A DNA stretch of 33,608 nucleotides from JBBRTJ01 sp038244535 (lineage in GTDB: Bacteria > Actinomycetota > Acidimicrobiia > Acidimicrobiales > Ilumatobacteraceae). The notes under the pieces were generated by a model. The model did no database searches. It was not told where the DNA came from and saw only the letters and a list, made by a program, of their open reading frames with translations. Position numbers and translations under genes: made by a program. The stretch spans positions 1-33,608 of the forward strand of contig JBBRTJ010000029.1 of assembly GCA_038244535.1 (NCBI GenBank). Reading direction: 5' to 3'. The stretch's first letter is position 1. Every line of letters starts with the position of its first letter. Shown in pieces: positions 15,588-22,950 of this stretch.

Positions 15588-16466
15588 ATGCGCTTCGGGA
15601 TCGTCTTTGCCAACACCATGTCGTGGGCCGATGGGCCGGGGGCGGTCCAGGCGGCCCAAGCCGCTGAGACGGCCGGCTTCGAGTCCCTGTGGACCGTCGA
15701 GCACGTCGTGTACCCCGACGACTACGCGTCGGCCTACCCCTACAGCGCCGACGGCAAGATGCCCGCCGCACCATCGACGCCCATCCCTGATCCGCTCATC
15801 TGGCTGTCATTCGTTGCATCTGCAACTACCACGCTTCGCCTCGCCACCGGCATCCTCATCCTCCCGCAGCGCAACCCGGTGGTCCTGGCCAAGGAGCTGG
15901 CCACGCTCGACCACCTCTCGGGCGGCCGCGTCGAGCTCGGCATCGGCGTCGGCTGGCTCGAGGAAGAGTTCGACGCGCTGGGTGTGCCGTGGGAGCGGCG
16001 CGGAGCACGCACCGATGAGTACGTCGGCGCCATGCGGGCGCTGTGGGCCGCGGACGGGGCGAGCTTCGCTGGTGACTTCACCTCGTTCACGCGGGTGTCC
16101 TCTAACCCGAAGCCGGTGAACCGGGCGATCCCGATCGTCGTCGGTGGGCACTCTCGGGCGGCCGCTCAGCGAGCGGGACGTCTGGGCGACGGCTTCTTCC
16201 CGGGCAAGGGCACGCCGGCTGAGCTGCGCGACATGATCGACATCGTCCACCAAGCCGCGGCGGCTGCCGATCGTGACGCGGCCGCCATCGAGATCACCGC
16301 CGGCACCCCCGGCATCTTCGGCGACGATCCCGTCGGCGCCGTCGAGGAGCTGGCCGCCCTGGGCGTGAGCCGGATCGTCGTGCCGGCGTTCGCCCTGATG
16401 CGGCCGTCAGCACCCGATGCGATGGCGGCGTTCGCCGACCGGGTGATCAGGGCGGTAGGCCAGTGA
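15588..16466 (+). CDS. LLM-class F420-dependent oxidoreductase
   Basis: This 292-residue TIM-barrel protein belongs to the luciferase-like monooxygenase superfamily, of the short F420-dependent type common in actinobacteria (TIGR03619-like). Visible features are MRFGIVFAN, GFESLWTVEHVV, TTTLRLATGILILPQRNP, LSGGRVELGIGVGWLEEEF and IPIVVGGHSRAAAQRAGRLGDGF. Deazaflavin F420 rather than FMN is presumed from the family. Its stop overlaps the GTG start of the P450 gene by 4 bp (GTGA), so the two products probably act in one oxidative pathway. Confidence 0.9.
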   Translation: MRFGIVFANTMSWADGPGAVQAAQAAETAGFESLWTVEHVVYPDDYASAYPYSADGKMPAAPSTPIPDPLIWLSFVASATTTLRLATGILILPQRNPVVLAKELATLDHLSGGRVELGIGVGWLEEEFDALGVPWERRGARTDEYVGAMRALWAADGASFAGDFTSFTRVSSNPKPVNRAIPIVVGGHSRAAAQRAGRLGDGFFPGKGTPAELRDMIDIVHQAAAAADRDAAAIEITAGTPGIFGDDPVGAVEELAALGVSRIVVPAFALMRPSAPDAMAAFADRVIRAVGQ

Positions 16467-17686
16467 GCGATCCGACGCCGAACATCGACCTGGTCTCCGC
16501 CGCCGCGTTCGCCAACGGCCATCCGTGGGCCCAGTACGCCTGGCTGCGGGCCAACGACCCCGTGCACCGCCACCCCGAGCCCGATGGTCCAGGGTTCTGG
16601 GCCATCACGAAGTACGACGACATCCGCACCGTCAGCCGCCAGCCGAAGCTCTTCAGCTCCTACGAGCAGGGTGTGATGCTGGGCGATGCCGACGAGGCCG
16701 GCCTTGCCGCGCAACGGCTGATGATGCTGTACATGGATCCACCCCAGCACGATCGCTTCAAGCTCCTGGTGAGCAAGGGGTTCACGCCGCGCAACGCGCA
16801 ACTGCTCGCTCCCCGCATCGCCGAGCTGGCTTGCGAGATCATCGACGACGTTGCCGAGCGGGGCGAGTGCGACCTCGTGCACGACATCGCAGGGCGCCTC
16901 CCGAGCGGCCTCATCGCCGAGCTGATGGGCATCCCGCGCCGCGACGGCGAGCGCCTGTACGAGCTGACCGAGATCATGCACACGACGGACTTGGCCGTCG
17001 CCACGCCCGAGCAGCACCTCACTGCCATCGTCGAGATGCTCACCTACGCGCAGGGCGTGGCGGCCGCGAAGCGGGCGAACCCGGCCGACGACCTGGCCAC
17101 CGCCTTGGTGCAGGCCGAGGTCGACGGCGAGCGGCTGACCGACGAGGAGTTCCAGTGGTTCTTCCTCCTGCTGGTCAACGCCGGCGGTGACACAACGCGC
17201 AACCTGGTGGCCGCGGGCATGCAACTGCTGTTCGACCACCCTGACCAGCGGGCTCGTCTCGCCGCCGACCTCGACGGTCTGGTGCCGACCGCCGTCGAGG
17301 AGCTCTTGCGCTTCACGACCCCCGTCGCTCACTTCCGGCGCACGGCCATGGCCGACACCGATCTGCGCGGGGTCCCCATCGCCGCCGGCGACAAGGTCGT
17401 GGTGTTCTACGGCTCGGCCAACCGTGACGAGGACGTGTTCGACGCTCCAAATGTCTTCGACGTCGGCCGCAACCCCAACCCGCACCAGGCCTTCGGGGGT
17501 GGCGGCCCCCATCTCTGCCTCGGGCTGCACGTGGCCCGGCTCGAGACGGCCACGATGTTCCGCGAGCTGCTCACCCGCTTGCCCGACCTCGAGCCGGCCG
17601 GGCCGCGCGAGCTGCTCGCCTCGTCGTTCATCGCCGGTGTGAAGTCGATGCCCGTGCGCTTCACCCCGGTAGCAGCACGGGCTTGA
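16463..17686 (+). CDS. Cytochrome P450, CYP125/CYP142-like type
   Basis: This 407-residue P450 has the I-helix LLLVNAGGDTTRN, the K-helix EELLRFTTPV and the heme loop FGGGGPHLCLGLHVARLE with axial C352. The AGxDTTRN I-helix and the GGPHxCLG loop are reminiscent of CYP124/125/142 enzymes, which oxidise sterol or methyl-branched side chains; assignment to one of them is inference. The GTG start is fixed by the 4-bp GTGA overlap with the LLM gene. The 3' end overlaps the convergent alcohol dehydrogenase gene by 26 bp. No ferredoxin gene is adjacent. Confidence 0.92.
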   Translation: MSDPTPNIDLVSAAAFANGHPWAQYAWLRANDPVHRHPEPDGPGFWAITKYDDIRTVSRQPKLFSSYEQGVMLGDADEAGLAAQRLMMLYMDPPQHDRFKLLVSKGFTPRNAQLLAPRIAELACEIIDDVAERGECDLVHDIAGRLPSGLIAELMGIPRRDGERLYELTEIMHTTDLAVATPEQHLTAIVEMLTYAQGVAAAKRANPADDLATALVQAEVDGERLTDEEFQWFFLLLVNAGGDTTRNLVAAGMQLLFDHPDQRARLAADLDGLVPTAVEELLRFTTPVAHFRRTAMADTDLRGVPIAAGDKVVVFYGSANRDEDVFDAPNVFDVGRNPNPHQAFGGGGPHLCLGLHVARLETATMFRELLTRLPDLEPAGPRELLASSFIAGVKSMPVRFTPVAARA

Positions 17687-18758
17687 TCACGAGGCCGGCC
17701 AGAGCGTCGGCCTCGGCCCGGTCGATGGCGTCGAGCGGGTAGGTCACAACGAGGCGCTCGAGCGGGAACCGCCCGGCTCGCCACAGCGCAATGAGGCGCG
17801 GGAGGAACTCCTGGGGTTGGGCGCTGCCCTCGATGATGCCGACGATCGTCTTGCCGAGCGACAGCGCGGAACCCGGCAGCACGATGTCGCCCTGAGCGAC
17901 GCCGATGAGCCCGAGTGTGCCCGGGACCCGGAGCGCGCTGACGGCCGCGGCGATCACGCTGGGGAGGCCGGTCGTGTCGAGGGCACCATCGGCCCCGCCG
18001 CCGGTGGCAGCGATCACCTGCTCGGCAGCGTCGGGCGCGGCACCATCGACGGCGGCGGTGGCGCCGAGCTCGAGGGCCAGCTCACGGCGCTTCGCGTTGA
18101 GGTCGACAGCGACGATGGCGGCGCAGCCGACTGCGGCGGCGGCCATGATCGCGGCGAGGCCGACCGCTCCGGTACCCCACACCGCGACGTGATCGCCCGC
18201 CGCCGGCCGCAGCACGTTGAGCATCGAGCCGGCACCGGTCTGGATGCCGCAGCCGAGGGGCGCCACGAGGTGGAGCGGAACGTCGTCGTCCACGCGCACG
18301 AGCGTGCGCTCGTTGACGAGCGAGTGGGTGGCGAAGCTCGACTGGCCGAACCAGCGCACGCCGACCGCGCCTCCTGCGGCGTCAGCACCAACGATGCGGC
18401 CGGTGAGGTCGTGGCCCACGAGGTTGAGCAGCGCGAACTGCTCGCAGGCGTAGGGCTGCCCCCGCCGACATGGCCGGCAGGTGCCGCACCAGGCGTACGA
18501 GCAGATGACGTGGTTGCCGACGGCGACGGACGAGACGCCGGTGCCGATGGCCTCGACCACGCCCGCGCCCTCGTGCCCGGGCACCGTCGGTAGCGGCAGG
18601 CCAAAGGCGTGCGAGCGCAGCAACAGGTCGGTGTGGCAGTGACCGGCAGCGACGATCCGCACCAGCACCTCTCCCGGGCCAGGGTCGGGCAGCTTGATCG
18701 TCTCGAGGTCGTAGGGCTCGTCGCGGTTGCGAAGGACGGCTGCTCGGGCGGAGGTCAT
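17661..18758 (-). CDS. Zinc-dependent alcohol dehydrogenase (MDR family)
   Basis: This 365-residue medium-chain dehydrogenase resembles the aryl/allylic alcohol dehydrogenase and NDMA- or NAD-dependent groups. Catalytic zinc ligands are visible in AGHCHTDL (Cys), GHEGAG (His) and PLGCGIQTGAG (Cys). The structural zinc loop WCGTCRPCRRGQPYAC has four cysteines spaced C-x2-C-x2-C-x7-C. The cofactor fold is VWGTGAVGLAAIM followed by VDLNAKRRELALELGA, with Asp after the second strand, which favours NAD(H). The ATG at 18758 follows a leaderless -10 box. It is divergent from the aminotransferase gene, 38 bp away. Confidence 0.92.
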   Translation of the reverse strand: MTSARAAVLRNRDEPYDLETIKLPDPGPGEVLVRIVAAGHCHTDLLLRSHAFGLPLPTVPGHEGAGVVEAIGTGVSSVAVGNHVICSYAWCGTCRPCRRGQPYACEQFALLNLVGHDLTGRIVGADAAGGAVGVRWFGQSSFATHSLVNERTLVRVDDDVPLHLVAPLGCGIQTGAGSMLNVLRPAAGDHVAVWGTGAVGLAAIMAAAAVGCAAIVAVDLNAKRRELALELGATAAVDGAAPDAAEQVIAATGGGADGALDTTGLPSVIAAAVSALRVPGTLGLIGVAQGDIVLPGSALSLGKTIVGIIEGSAQPQEFLPRLIALWRAGRFPLERLVVTYPLDAIDRAEADALAGLVIKPVLLPG

Positions 18759-18766
18759 GGGCGGGC

Positions 18767-18772
18767 AAGGTA
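18767..18772 (-). promoter_or_regulatory. Leaderless -10 box for the alcohol dehydrogenase
   Basis: TACCTT on the minus strand (18772-18767) lies 8 nt before the ATG at 18758, and no ribosome binding site is present. Confidence 0.5.
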
Positions 18773-18796
18773 GCGGGGTGCGATAGAAGGAGGGTG

Positions 18797-19894
18797 ATGA
18801 CCATCACCGAGACGGCCGGGCGGTTGCTGCTCGGCGCCGGCCCCACCAACCCGTACCCCGAGGTCGTCGAGGCGTTGGCCACCCCGATGATCGGTGTCAC
18901 CGACCCGGCCCAGATCGACCTGCAACAACGCATCACCGAGCGCCTGCGCGTTGCCTTCGTCACGACGAACGTGCTGACGCTGGCTGTCCCCGGGCCGGGC
19001 TCGGCGGGGATGGAGGTGGCGTTCGCCAACCTCGTCGAACCCGGCGTGCCGGTGGTGATCGGCGTGAACGGCTGGTTCGGCGAGCGGCTCTGCCTCGTCG
19101 CCGAGGCGTACGGCGCTGCCGTCATCCGGGTCCGCTCGCCATGGGGTAGGTCGCTCGATGTCGACGCCCTCCTGTCGGCCCATCCCAGCCCAGCGATCAT
19201 CGCCCTCACCCATGCCGAGACCTCGACGGGCGTCGAGAACGACGTGCGGGCGGTGGCGGCAGCAAAGGGCGACGCGCTCGTGGTGGCCGACTGCGTGACG
19301 TCGTTCGGGGGCCAGGAGCTGCGGGTCGACGACTGGGGGATCGACGTCGCCTTCAGCGGATCGCAGAAGTGCGTCGGCGCCCCGCCCGGGCTCGCCCCCG
19401 TCACCCTCTCGCCTCGGGCCGTCGAGCGGTTCGTGCCCAACCCGCACACGTGGATGTACGACCTCGCTCCGATCGCCCGCGCGCTGGGCGACGACGAGCG
19501 GGCGCACCGCTACGGTTTCACGCCGCCGCTCACGATGCTCGCCGCACTCGATGCCGCCCTTGGGGTCATGCTGGCCGAAGGGGTCGAGCAGGTGTGGGCC
19601 CGTCACGCCGAGGCCGGCCGGGTTCTGCAGGACGGCCTCCAGGCCCGCGGAGCTCGCCTGCTGGCCGAGCCCTCCCACCGGCTCGCACAGATCACCACGT
19701 TCGCCGTGCCCGACGACCTCGACCCGATCGAAGATCGGGCTCGACTGCGCACCGAGTTCGGCATCGAGATCTCGCCGGGCATCGCCGAGTGGGGTGCCAC
19801 TGCGTGGCGGGTCGGCCTCCTCGGCCCCAACGCCACGGTGGCCACCGCCGAGCGCTTCCTCACCGCATTCGACCAGCTCCGCCGAGCTCGCTAG
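18797..19894 (+). CDS. Class V aminotransferase (alanine/serine-glyoxylate type)
   Basis: This 365-residue PLP enzyme has fold type I. Landmarks are GPTNPYPEVVEAL at the N-terminus, VPGPGSAGMEVAFANL, VVADCVTSFGG (Asp that contacts the pyridine nitrogen) and FSGSQKCVGAPPGLA with the Schiff-base K191. The C-terminal domain contains WGATAWRVGLLGPNA, typical of alanine- or serine-glyoxylate and ureidoglycine-glyoxylate aminotransferases. The donor amino acid cannot be fixed; no purine catabolism genes are adjacent. The strong AGGAGG at 18788-18793 is only 3 nt before the ATG at 18797; an in-frame GTG at 18794 is even closer, so the spacing is unusually short. The gene is followed by the 79-bp repeats. 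Confidence 0.9.
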   Translation: MTITETAGRLLLGAGPTNPYPEVVEALATPMIGVTDPAQIDLQQRITERLRVAFVTTNVLTLAVPGPGSAGMEVAFANLVEPGVPVVIGVNGWFGERLCLVAEAYGAAVIRVRSPWGRSLDVDALLSAHPSPAIIALTHAETSTGVENDVRAVAAAKGDALVVADCVTSFGGQELRVDDWGIDVAFSGSQKCVGAPPGLAPVTLSPRAVERFVPNPHTWMYDLAPIARALGDDERAHRYGFTPPLTMLAALDAALGVMLAEGVEQVWARHAEAGRVLQDGLQARGARLLAEPSHRLAQITTFAVPDDLDPIEDRARLRTEFGIEISPGIAEWGATAWRVGLLGPNATVATAERFLTAFDQLRRAR

Positions 19895-19984
19895 CCCATC
19901 ACCCCGCCCCCCGCCCGCTCCCGCTGGCGGCGCCCGAGCCCGCTGGCCCGCTGGCAGGCAATCCGGCGTTTTGACCGTCGGATT

Positions 19985-20003
19985 CCCCGCCTGGCGGGGT
20001 TTT
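19985..20003. terminator. Hairpin plus TTTT in repeat copy 1
   Basis: CCCCGCC, T, GGCGGGG (19985-19999) is followed by TTTT (20000-20003). It probably ends the aminotransferase transcript, 90 bp after its stop. The stem is short (5 bp with a 5-nt loop), so efficiency is uncertain. Confidence 0.5.
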
Positions 20004-20063
20004 CGGCGTTTTGACCGTGGGATGGCCCGCTGGCATGCAATCCGACGTTTTGACCGTCGGATT

Positions 20064-20082
20064 CCCCGCCTGGCGGGGTTTT
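20064..20082. terminator. Hairpin plus TTTT in repeat copy 2
   Basis: This is the same hairpin as in copy 1, 79 bp further on (20064-20078, then TTTT to 20082). It lies immediately downstream of the minus-strand kinase stop codon and between two convergent genes, so it could act in both directions. Confidence 0.5.
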
Positions 20083-20090
20083 CGGCGTTC

Positions 20091-20924
20091 TTACCGTGGA
20101 ATTGACCGGCCCGCCGCTGCGGCCGTGGCGAGGCGGATGGCGTTCTGGGCGAGCCAGGCGTGCGAGCGGCGGTTCTGGTCGGGGTAGCCGCCGTTCCACG
20201 CCTCCACGTACAGGGGTTGGCCCTCCTCGGCTCGCAGGCGCATCGACACCATCGCTCGGTCGAGGAACGTCTGCGCTTCAGTCACGAGGCGCGCCCGGCC
20301 TTCACCGTCGAGGCGGTGGGCGTGGGCGAACAAGGAGAAGCGGCTCATCTGGTCGATGCCGGAGCGGCCGGGTTCGAGGTCGACGGGGTCCTTGAACGGG
20401 ATCCAGTGCCGTGCGGCGATGGCCAGGTCGATCATCGGGTCGGTGGGGGCGGCGAAGTCGAAGTCGATGAACGCCACCGCCCGGCCGTCACGCACGACGA
20501 CGTTCTCGACGCACAGGTCGTTGTGGCACACGAGCGCCCCGACGCCGAGGGGAGGGAGGTTGGCGCGGTCCCAGTGCGCCTGCTCCGGCACGACGAACGA
20601 CCGGGCGGCCTCGTGCAGGTTCCGCTGCAGCGCGGCCACCGATACCAGCAGGTCGTCGGCCGTGGTCCAGGTGGGGTAGGGGGGCACGCCGACATTGCCC
20701 TCGATGAATGACAGCACGGTGCGCCCTCGATCATCGGTGCCGAGGTAGCGGGGCGCCCCATCGAAGCCGACCCGCTCGAGGTGGACGAGAAAGGCGTTGA
20801 CGGAGTGGTCGGTGGGCTTGGCGGGTCGCCGTACCGTGTCACCCACCCGAACGACGGCCCCTCCCGACCCCATGCCTCCGGGCAGCACGACCTCGTCACC
20901 GGTGCTGTCATAGGTCGGCGTCAC
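20091..20924 (-). CDS. Aminoglycoside phosphotransferase (APH)-family kinase-like protein
   Basis: This 277-residue protein has the APH/choline kinase fold. The Brenner motif is clear: CHNDLCVEN with H134, D136 and N141, followed by the metal-binding IDFDFA. An N-terminal segment (MGSGGAVVRVGDTVRRP) takes the place of the nucleotide loop. The family phosphorylates small hydroxylated molecules, including but not limited to antibiotics; the substrate here is unknown, and resistance should not be assumed. The GTG at 20924 is chosen because a TACGGT -10 box lies 8 nt upstream and the length suits the family; the frame is open to 21035 without support. The stop codon lies inside the second 79-bp repeat, so the last codons derive from the repeat. 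Confidence 0.85.
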   Translation of the reverse strand: MTPTYDSTGDEVVLPGGMGSGGAVVRVGDTVRRPAKPTDHSVNAFLVHLERVGFDGAPRYLGTDDRGRTVLSFIEGNVGVPPYPTWTTADDLLVSVAALQRNLHEAARSFVVPEQAHWDRANLPPLGVGALVCHNDLCVENVVVRDGRAVAFIDFDFAAPTDPMIDLAIAARHWIPFKDPVDLEPGRSGIDQMSRFSLFAHAHRLDGEGRARLVTEAQTFLDRAMVSMRLRAEEGQPLYVEAWNGGYPDQNRRSHAWLAQNAIRLATAAAAGRSIPR

Positions 20925-20932
20925 GGTCCGCG

Positions 20933-20938
20933 ACCGTA
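20933..20938 (-). promoter_or_regulatory. Leaderless -10 box for the APH-family gene
   Basis: TACGGT on the minus strand (20938-20933) lies 8 nt before the GTG start at 20924. The box is identical to that of the VOC gene at 14874 and supports the chosen start. Confidence 0.5.
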
Positions 20939-21034
20939 GGCCGAGCAGCACTGAGACTCGCCCCGACCCCTCCGGAGCGACTAGGCAACGGCCAAGCGAC
21001 TGCTGCCAATGGGCCACGACGAGGAGATCAGGCA

Positions 21035-22084
21035 ATGAAGCTCTCGATGATGTTGAACTACGCGGGCGATGTGAAGCAGGCCGCCGACGAGGTGGCCGCG
21101 CTCGAAAAGGCGGGCATCGACGCCGTGTGGGTGGCTGAGGCGTACAGCTTCGACGCCATCTCGATGATGGGGTACCTGGCCGCCAAGACCGAGCGAGTCG
21201 AGATCGGCTCTGCGATCATCAACGTCTACAGCCGCACCGCGACGCTCCTGGCGATGAGCGCGGCCGGCCTCGACTACGTGTCGGGCGGCCGCATCAACCT
21301 CGGCCTCGGCGCCTCGGGCCCGCAGGTGATCGAGGGCTTCCACGGCGTGCCCTACGAGGCGCCCATGCAGCGGATCAAGGAGACCATGGAGGTCTGCCGC
21401 AAGGTTTGGAAGCGCGAGGTCATCGACTACCACGGCAAGACCATCGACATCCCACTGCCCGCCGGACAGGGCACCGGTCTGGCCAAGCCGCTCAAGCTCA
21501 TCAACCATCCTGTGCGCGACTCGATCCCGCTGTACTGGGCGTCGCTCAAAGGCAAGAGCGTCGAGGCGACCGCCGAGCTGGCCAACGGTTGGATCCCGGT
21601 GTTCTACATCCCCGACATGGCTGACCGGGTGTGGGGCGATGCCCTGGACCTCGGGTTCAAGAAGCGCGATCCCGAGCTCGGCCCGCTCAACATCGTCGCC
21701 GGGGGCGCCGTCGCCATCGGTGACGACCTGCCTGTCGACAAGATCCTCGACATGGGCCGCCCCCAGGCCGCCCTGTACGTCGGTGGCATGGGCGCCCGCG
21801 GCAAGAACTTCTACAACGACATCATGAGCGCGTACGGCTGGGAGGGTGAGGCCAAGACCATCCAGGACCTCTACCTCGACGGCAAGAAGGACGAGGCCGC
21901 AGCCGCGATCCCGGCTGACTACCTGTCCAAGGCCTCGCTCGTCGGCCCCGAGGGCTACGTCCGTGAGCGCCTCGCCGCCTACGACGAGGCCGGCGTGACC
22001 TACCTGCAGTGCGGGCTGTTCGGCAGCCTCGAGCAGAAGATCGCCACCGTCGACAAGCTCCGCACGCTCGTCGACAACCTCTAG
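21035..22084 (+). CDS. LLM-class F420-dependent oxidoreductase, Rv3520c-like
   Basis: This 349-residue luciferase-like TIM-barrel protein resembles mycobacterial Rv3520c-type F420-dependent enzymes. Matches include GIDAVWVAEAYSFDAIS, SGGRINLGLGASGPQVIEGFHG, GTGLAKPLKLINHP and VGGMGARGKNFYND. Cofactor F420 is presumed from the family, and the substrate is unknown. The ATG at 21035 has a clear GAGGAG (21021-21026) with 8-nt spacing, so unlike several neighbours this mRNA has a leader. A long hairpin follows 10 bp after the stop. Confidence 0.92.
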   Translation: MKLSMMLNYAGDVKQAADEVAALEKAGIDAVWVAEAYSFDAISMMGYLAAKTERVEIGSAIINVYSRTATLLAMSAAGLDYVSGGRINLGLGASGPQVIEGFHGVPYEAPMQRIKETMEVCRKVWKREVIDYHGKTIDIPLPAGQGTGLAKPLKLINHPVRDSIPLYWASLKGKSVEATAELANGWIPVFYIPDMADRVWGDALDLGFKKRDPELGPLNIVAGGAVAIGDDLPVDKILDMGRPQAALYVGGMGARGKNFYNDIMSAYGWEGEAKTIQDLYLDGKKDEAAAAIPADYLSKASLVGPEGYVRERLAAYDEAGVTYLQCGLFGSLEQKIATVDKLRTLVDNL

Positions 22085-22094
22085 ACGAGCTGGA

Positions 22095-22149
22095 TTCGTT
22101 CATCGTCGGCGGGTGGCTCGCATCGGACCACCTGCCGACGACGAACGGA
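22095..22149. terminator. Long inverted repeat between convergent genes
   Basis: Arms of 22 bp (22095-22116 and 22128-22149) pair with three mismatches, two of them G-U compatible in RNA, around an 11-nt loop (22117-22127). The hairpin fills the 75-bp gap between the LLM gene (plus) and the uridine phosphorylase gene (minus). A bidirectional terminator is the simplest reading, although there is no T tract. It could also be a dispersed palindromic repeat. Confidence 0.6.
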
Positions 22150-22159
22150 GCATGCGTCG

Positions 22160-22945
22160 TCAGCGCTTCAGCCAGCGAGCTGCGGCTGACAGCGCGACGG
22201 TGATGGCCCGGTCGACTGCTACGTCCTTTTCGTCGAGCTGCGGCTGCTCGTCCTCGGTGCGGGCCGCCACGACCCCGCACACGCACCCGGCCGCCAAGCC
22301 GTAGACGCTGGCCTGCTTGAACAGCGTGCCCGCTTCCATCTCGTAGTTGACGATGCCGAGGCGCCGGTACTCGTCGGTGATGCCGACGAGGCGGTGCAAC
22401 AGGTGGGGGTTGGCCGACGAGGCCGTGCGTTCCTGACCCTCGAAGAAGGTGTCGACCGAGGCGGTGATGCCGACTCGATGCTCGATGCCCGCGGCCGTGG
22501 CGGCTTCGGACAGCATCACGGTGAGGAACGGATCGGCGACGGCCGGGAACTCGACCGGTGCGATGTCGAGGGCGGCGCCTTGGCGGCACAGCGCGGCCGA
22601 GCTGATGACCACCGACCCGGCCGGTACGCCCGGCTGGATCGAACCGCAGGTGCCGATGCGGATGATGGTGCGCACGCCGAGCTGGGCGAGCTCGTTGACC
22701 ACGATGGACGTGGACGGCGCGCCCATGCCGCTCGTGCAGAACAGCACCCGCGTCCCAGAGGGCAACGCTGCGACGTAGCTGGTGAGGCCGCGGTGGTCGC
22801 TGAGCAGCCGGGCGCCGGTGAGCTTGGTCGTGGCGATCGTTGCCGTCCGTTGCGGATCGCCGGACAGGAGCACCAGGCTTGGCACGCCACCATCGGCGAG
22901 GTCGGAGGGACCGAAGCCGACGTGGTAGAGGATGTCGTCGCTCAC
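22160..22945 (-). CDS. udp: Uridine phosphorylase (nucleoside phosphorylase family I)
   Basis: This 261-residue enzyme of pyrimidine salvage splits uridine with phosphate into uracil and ribose-1-phosphate. Visible motifs are SGDPQRT (phosphate binding), TSGMGAPSTSIV, IRIGTCGSIQ (ribose/phosphate site), VDTFFEGQER (the Gln-x-Arg pair that selects uracil in uridine phosphorylases) and NYEMEAGTLF (ribose-binding Glu). The QER motif argues against purine nucleoside phosphorylase. The GTG start lies 5 bp after the stop of the SCO6745-like gene, so the two form an operon. Confidence 0.86.
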   Translation of the reverse strand: MSDDILYHVGFGPSDLADGGVPSLVLLSGDPQRTATIATTKLTGARLLSDHRGLTSYVAALPSGTRVLFCTSGMGAPSTSIVVNELAQLGVRTIIRIGTCGSIQPGVPAGSVVISSAALCRQGAALDIAPVEFPAVADPFLTVMLSEAATAAGIEHRVGITASVDTFFEGQERTASSANPHLLHRLVGITDEYRRLGIVNYEMEAGTLFKQASVYGLAAGCVCGVVAARTEDEQPQLDEKDVAVDRAITVALSAAARWLKR

Positions 22946-22950
22946 TGTGC

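Larger units (their letters stand above)
19945..20102. repeat. Two tandem 79-bp repeats with nested palindromes
   Basis: Copy 1 (19945-20023) and copy 2 (20024-20102) align with a period of exactly 79 bp and differ at a handful of positions. Each holds a 9-bp inverted repeat around TTTTGAC (perfect in copy 2: AATCCGACG against CGTCGGATT), a GC hairpin followed by TTTT, and a second, weaker GCGTTTTGACCGT unit. The motif with GTTTTGACCGT thus occurs three times intact and once as GTTCTTACCGT. The last 12 bp of copy 2 include the stop codon of the convergent kinase gene. Confidence 0.9.

Noticed and set aside
16166..17530. A 454-codon minus-strand open frame opposite the second P450
   Set aside because: It is antisense to the LLM and P450 genes, whose motifs and coupling are clear. 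It has no recognisable domain.
19945..20102. CRISPR-like array
   Set aside because: There are only two tandem copies of 79 bp without unique spacers, and no cas genes; the internal hairpins explain the structure.
20091..20924. Antibiotic resistance gene
   Set aside because: The APH fold is clear, but the family has many non-antibiotic substrates and nothing in the context indicates resistance.
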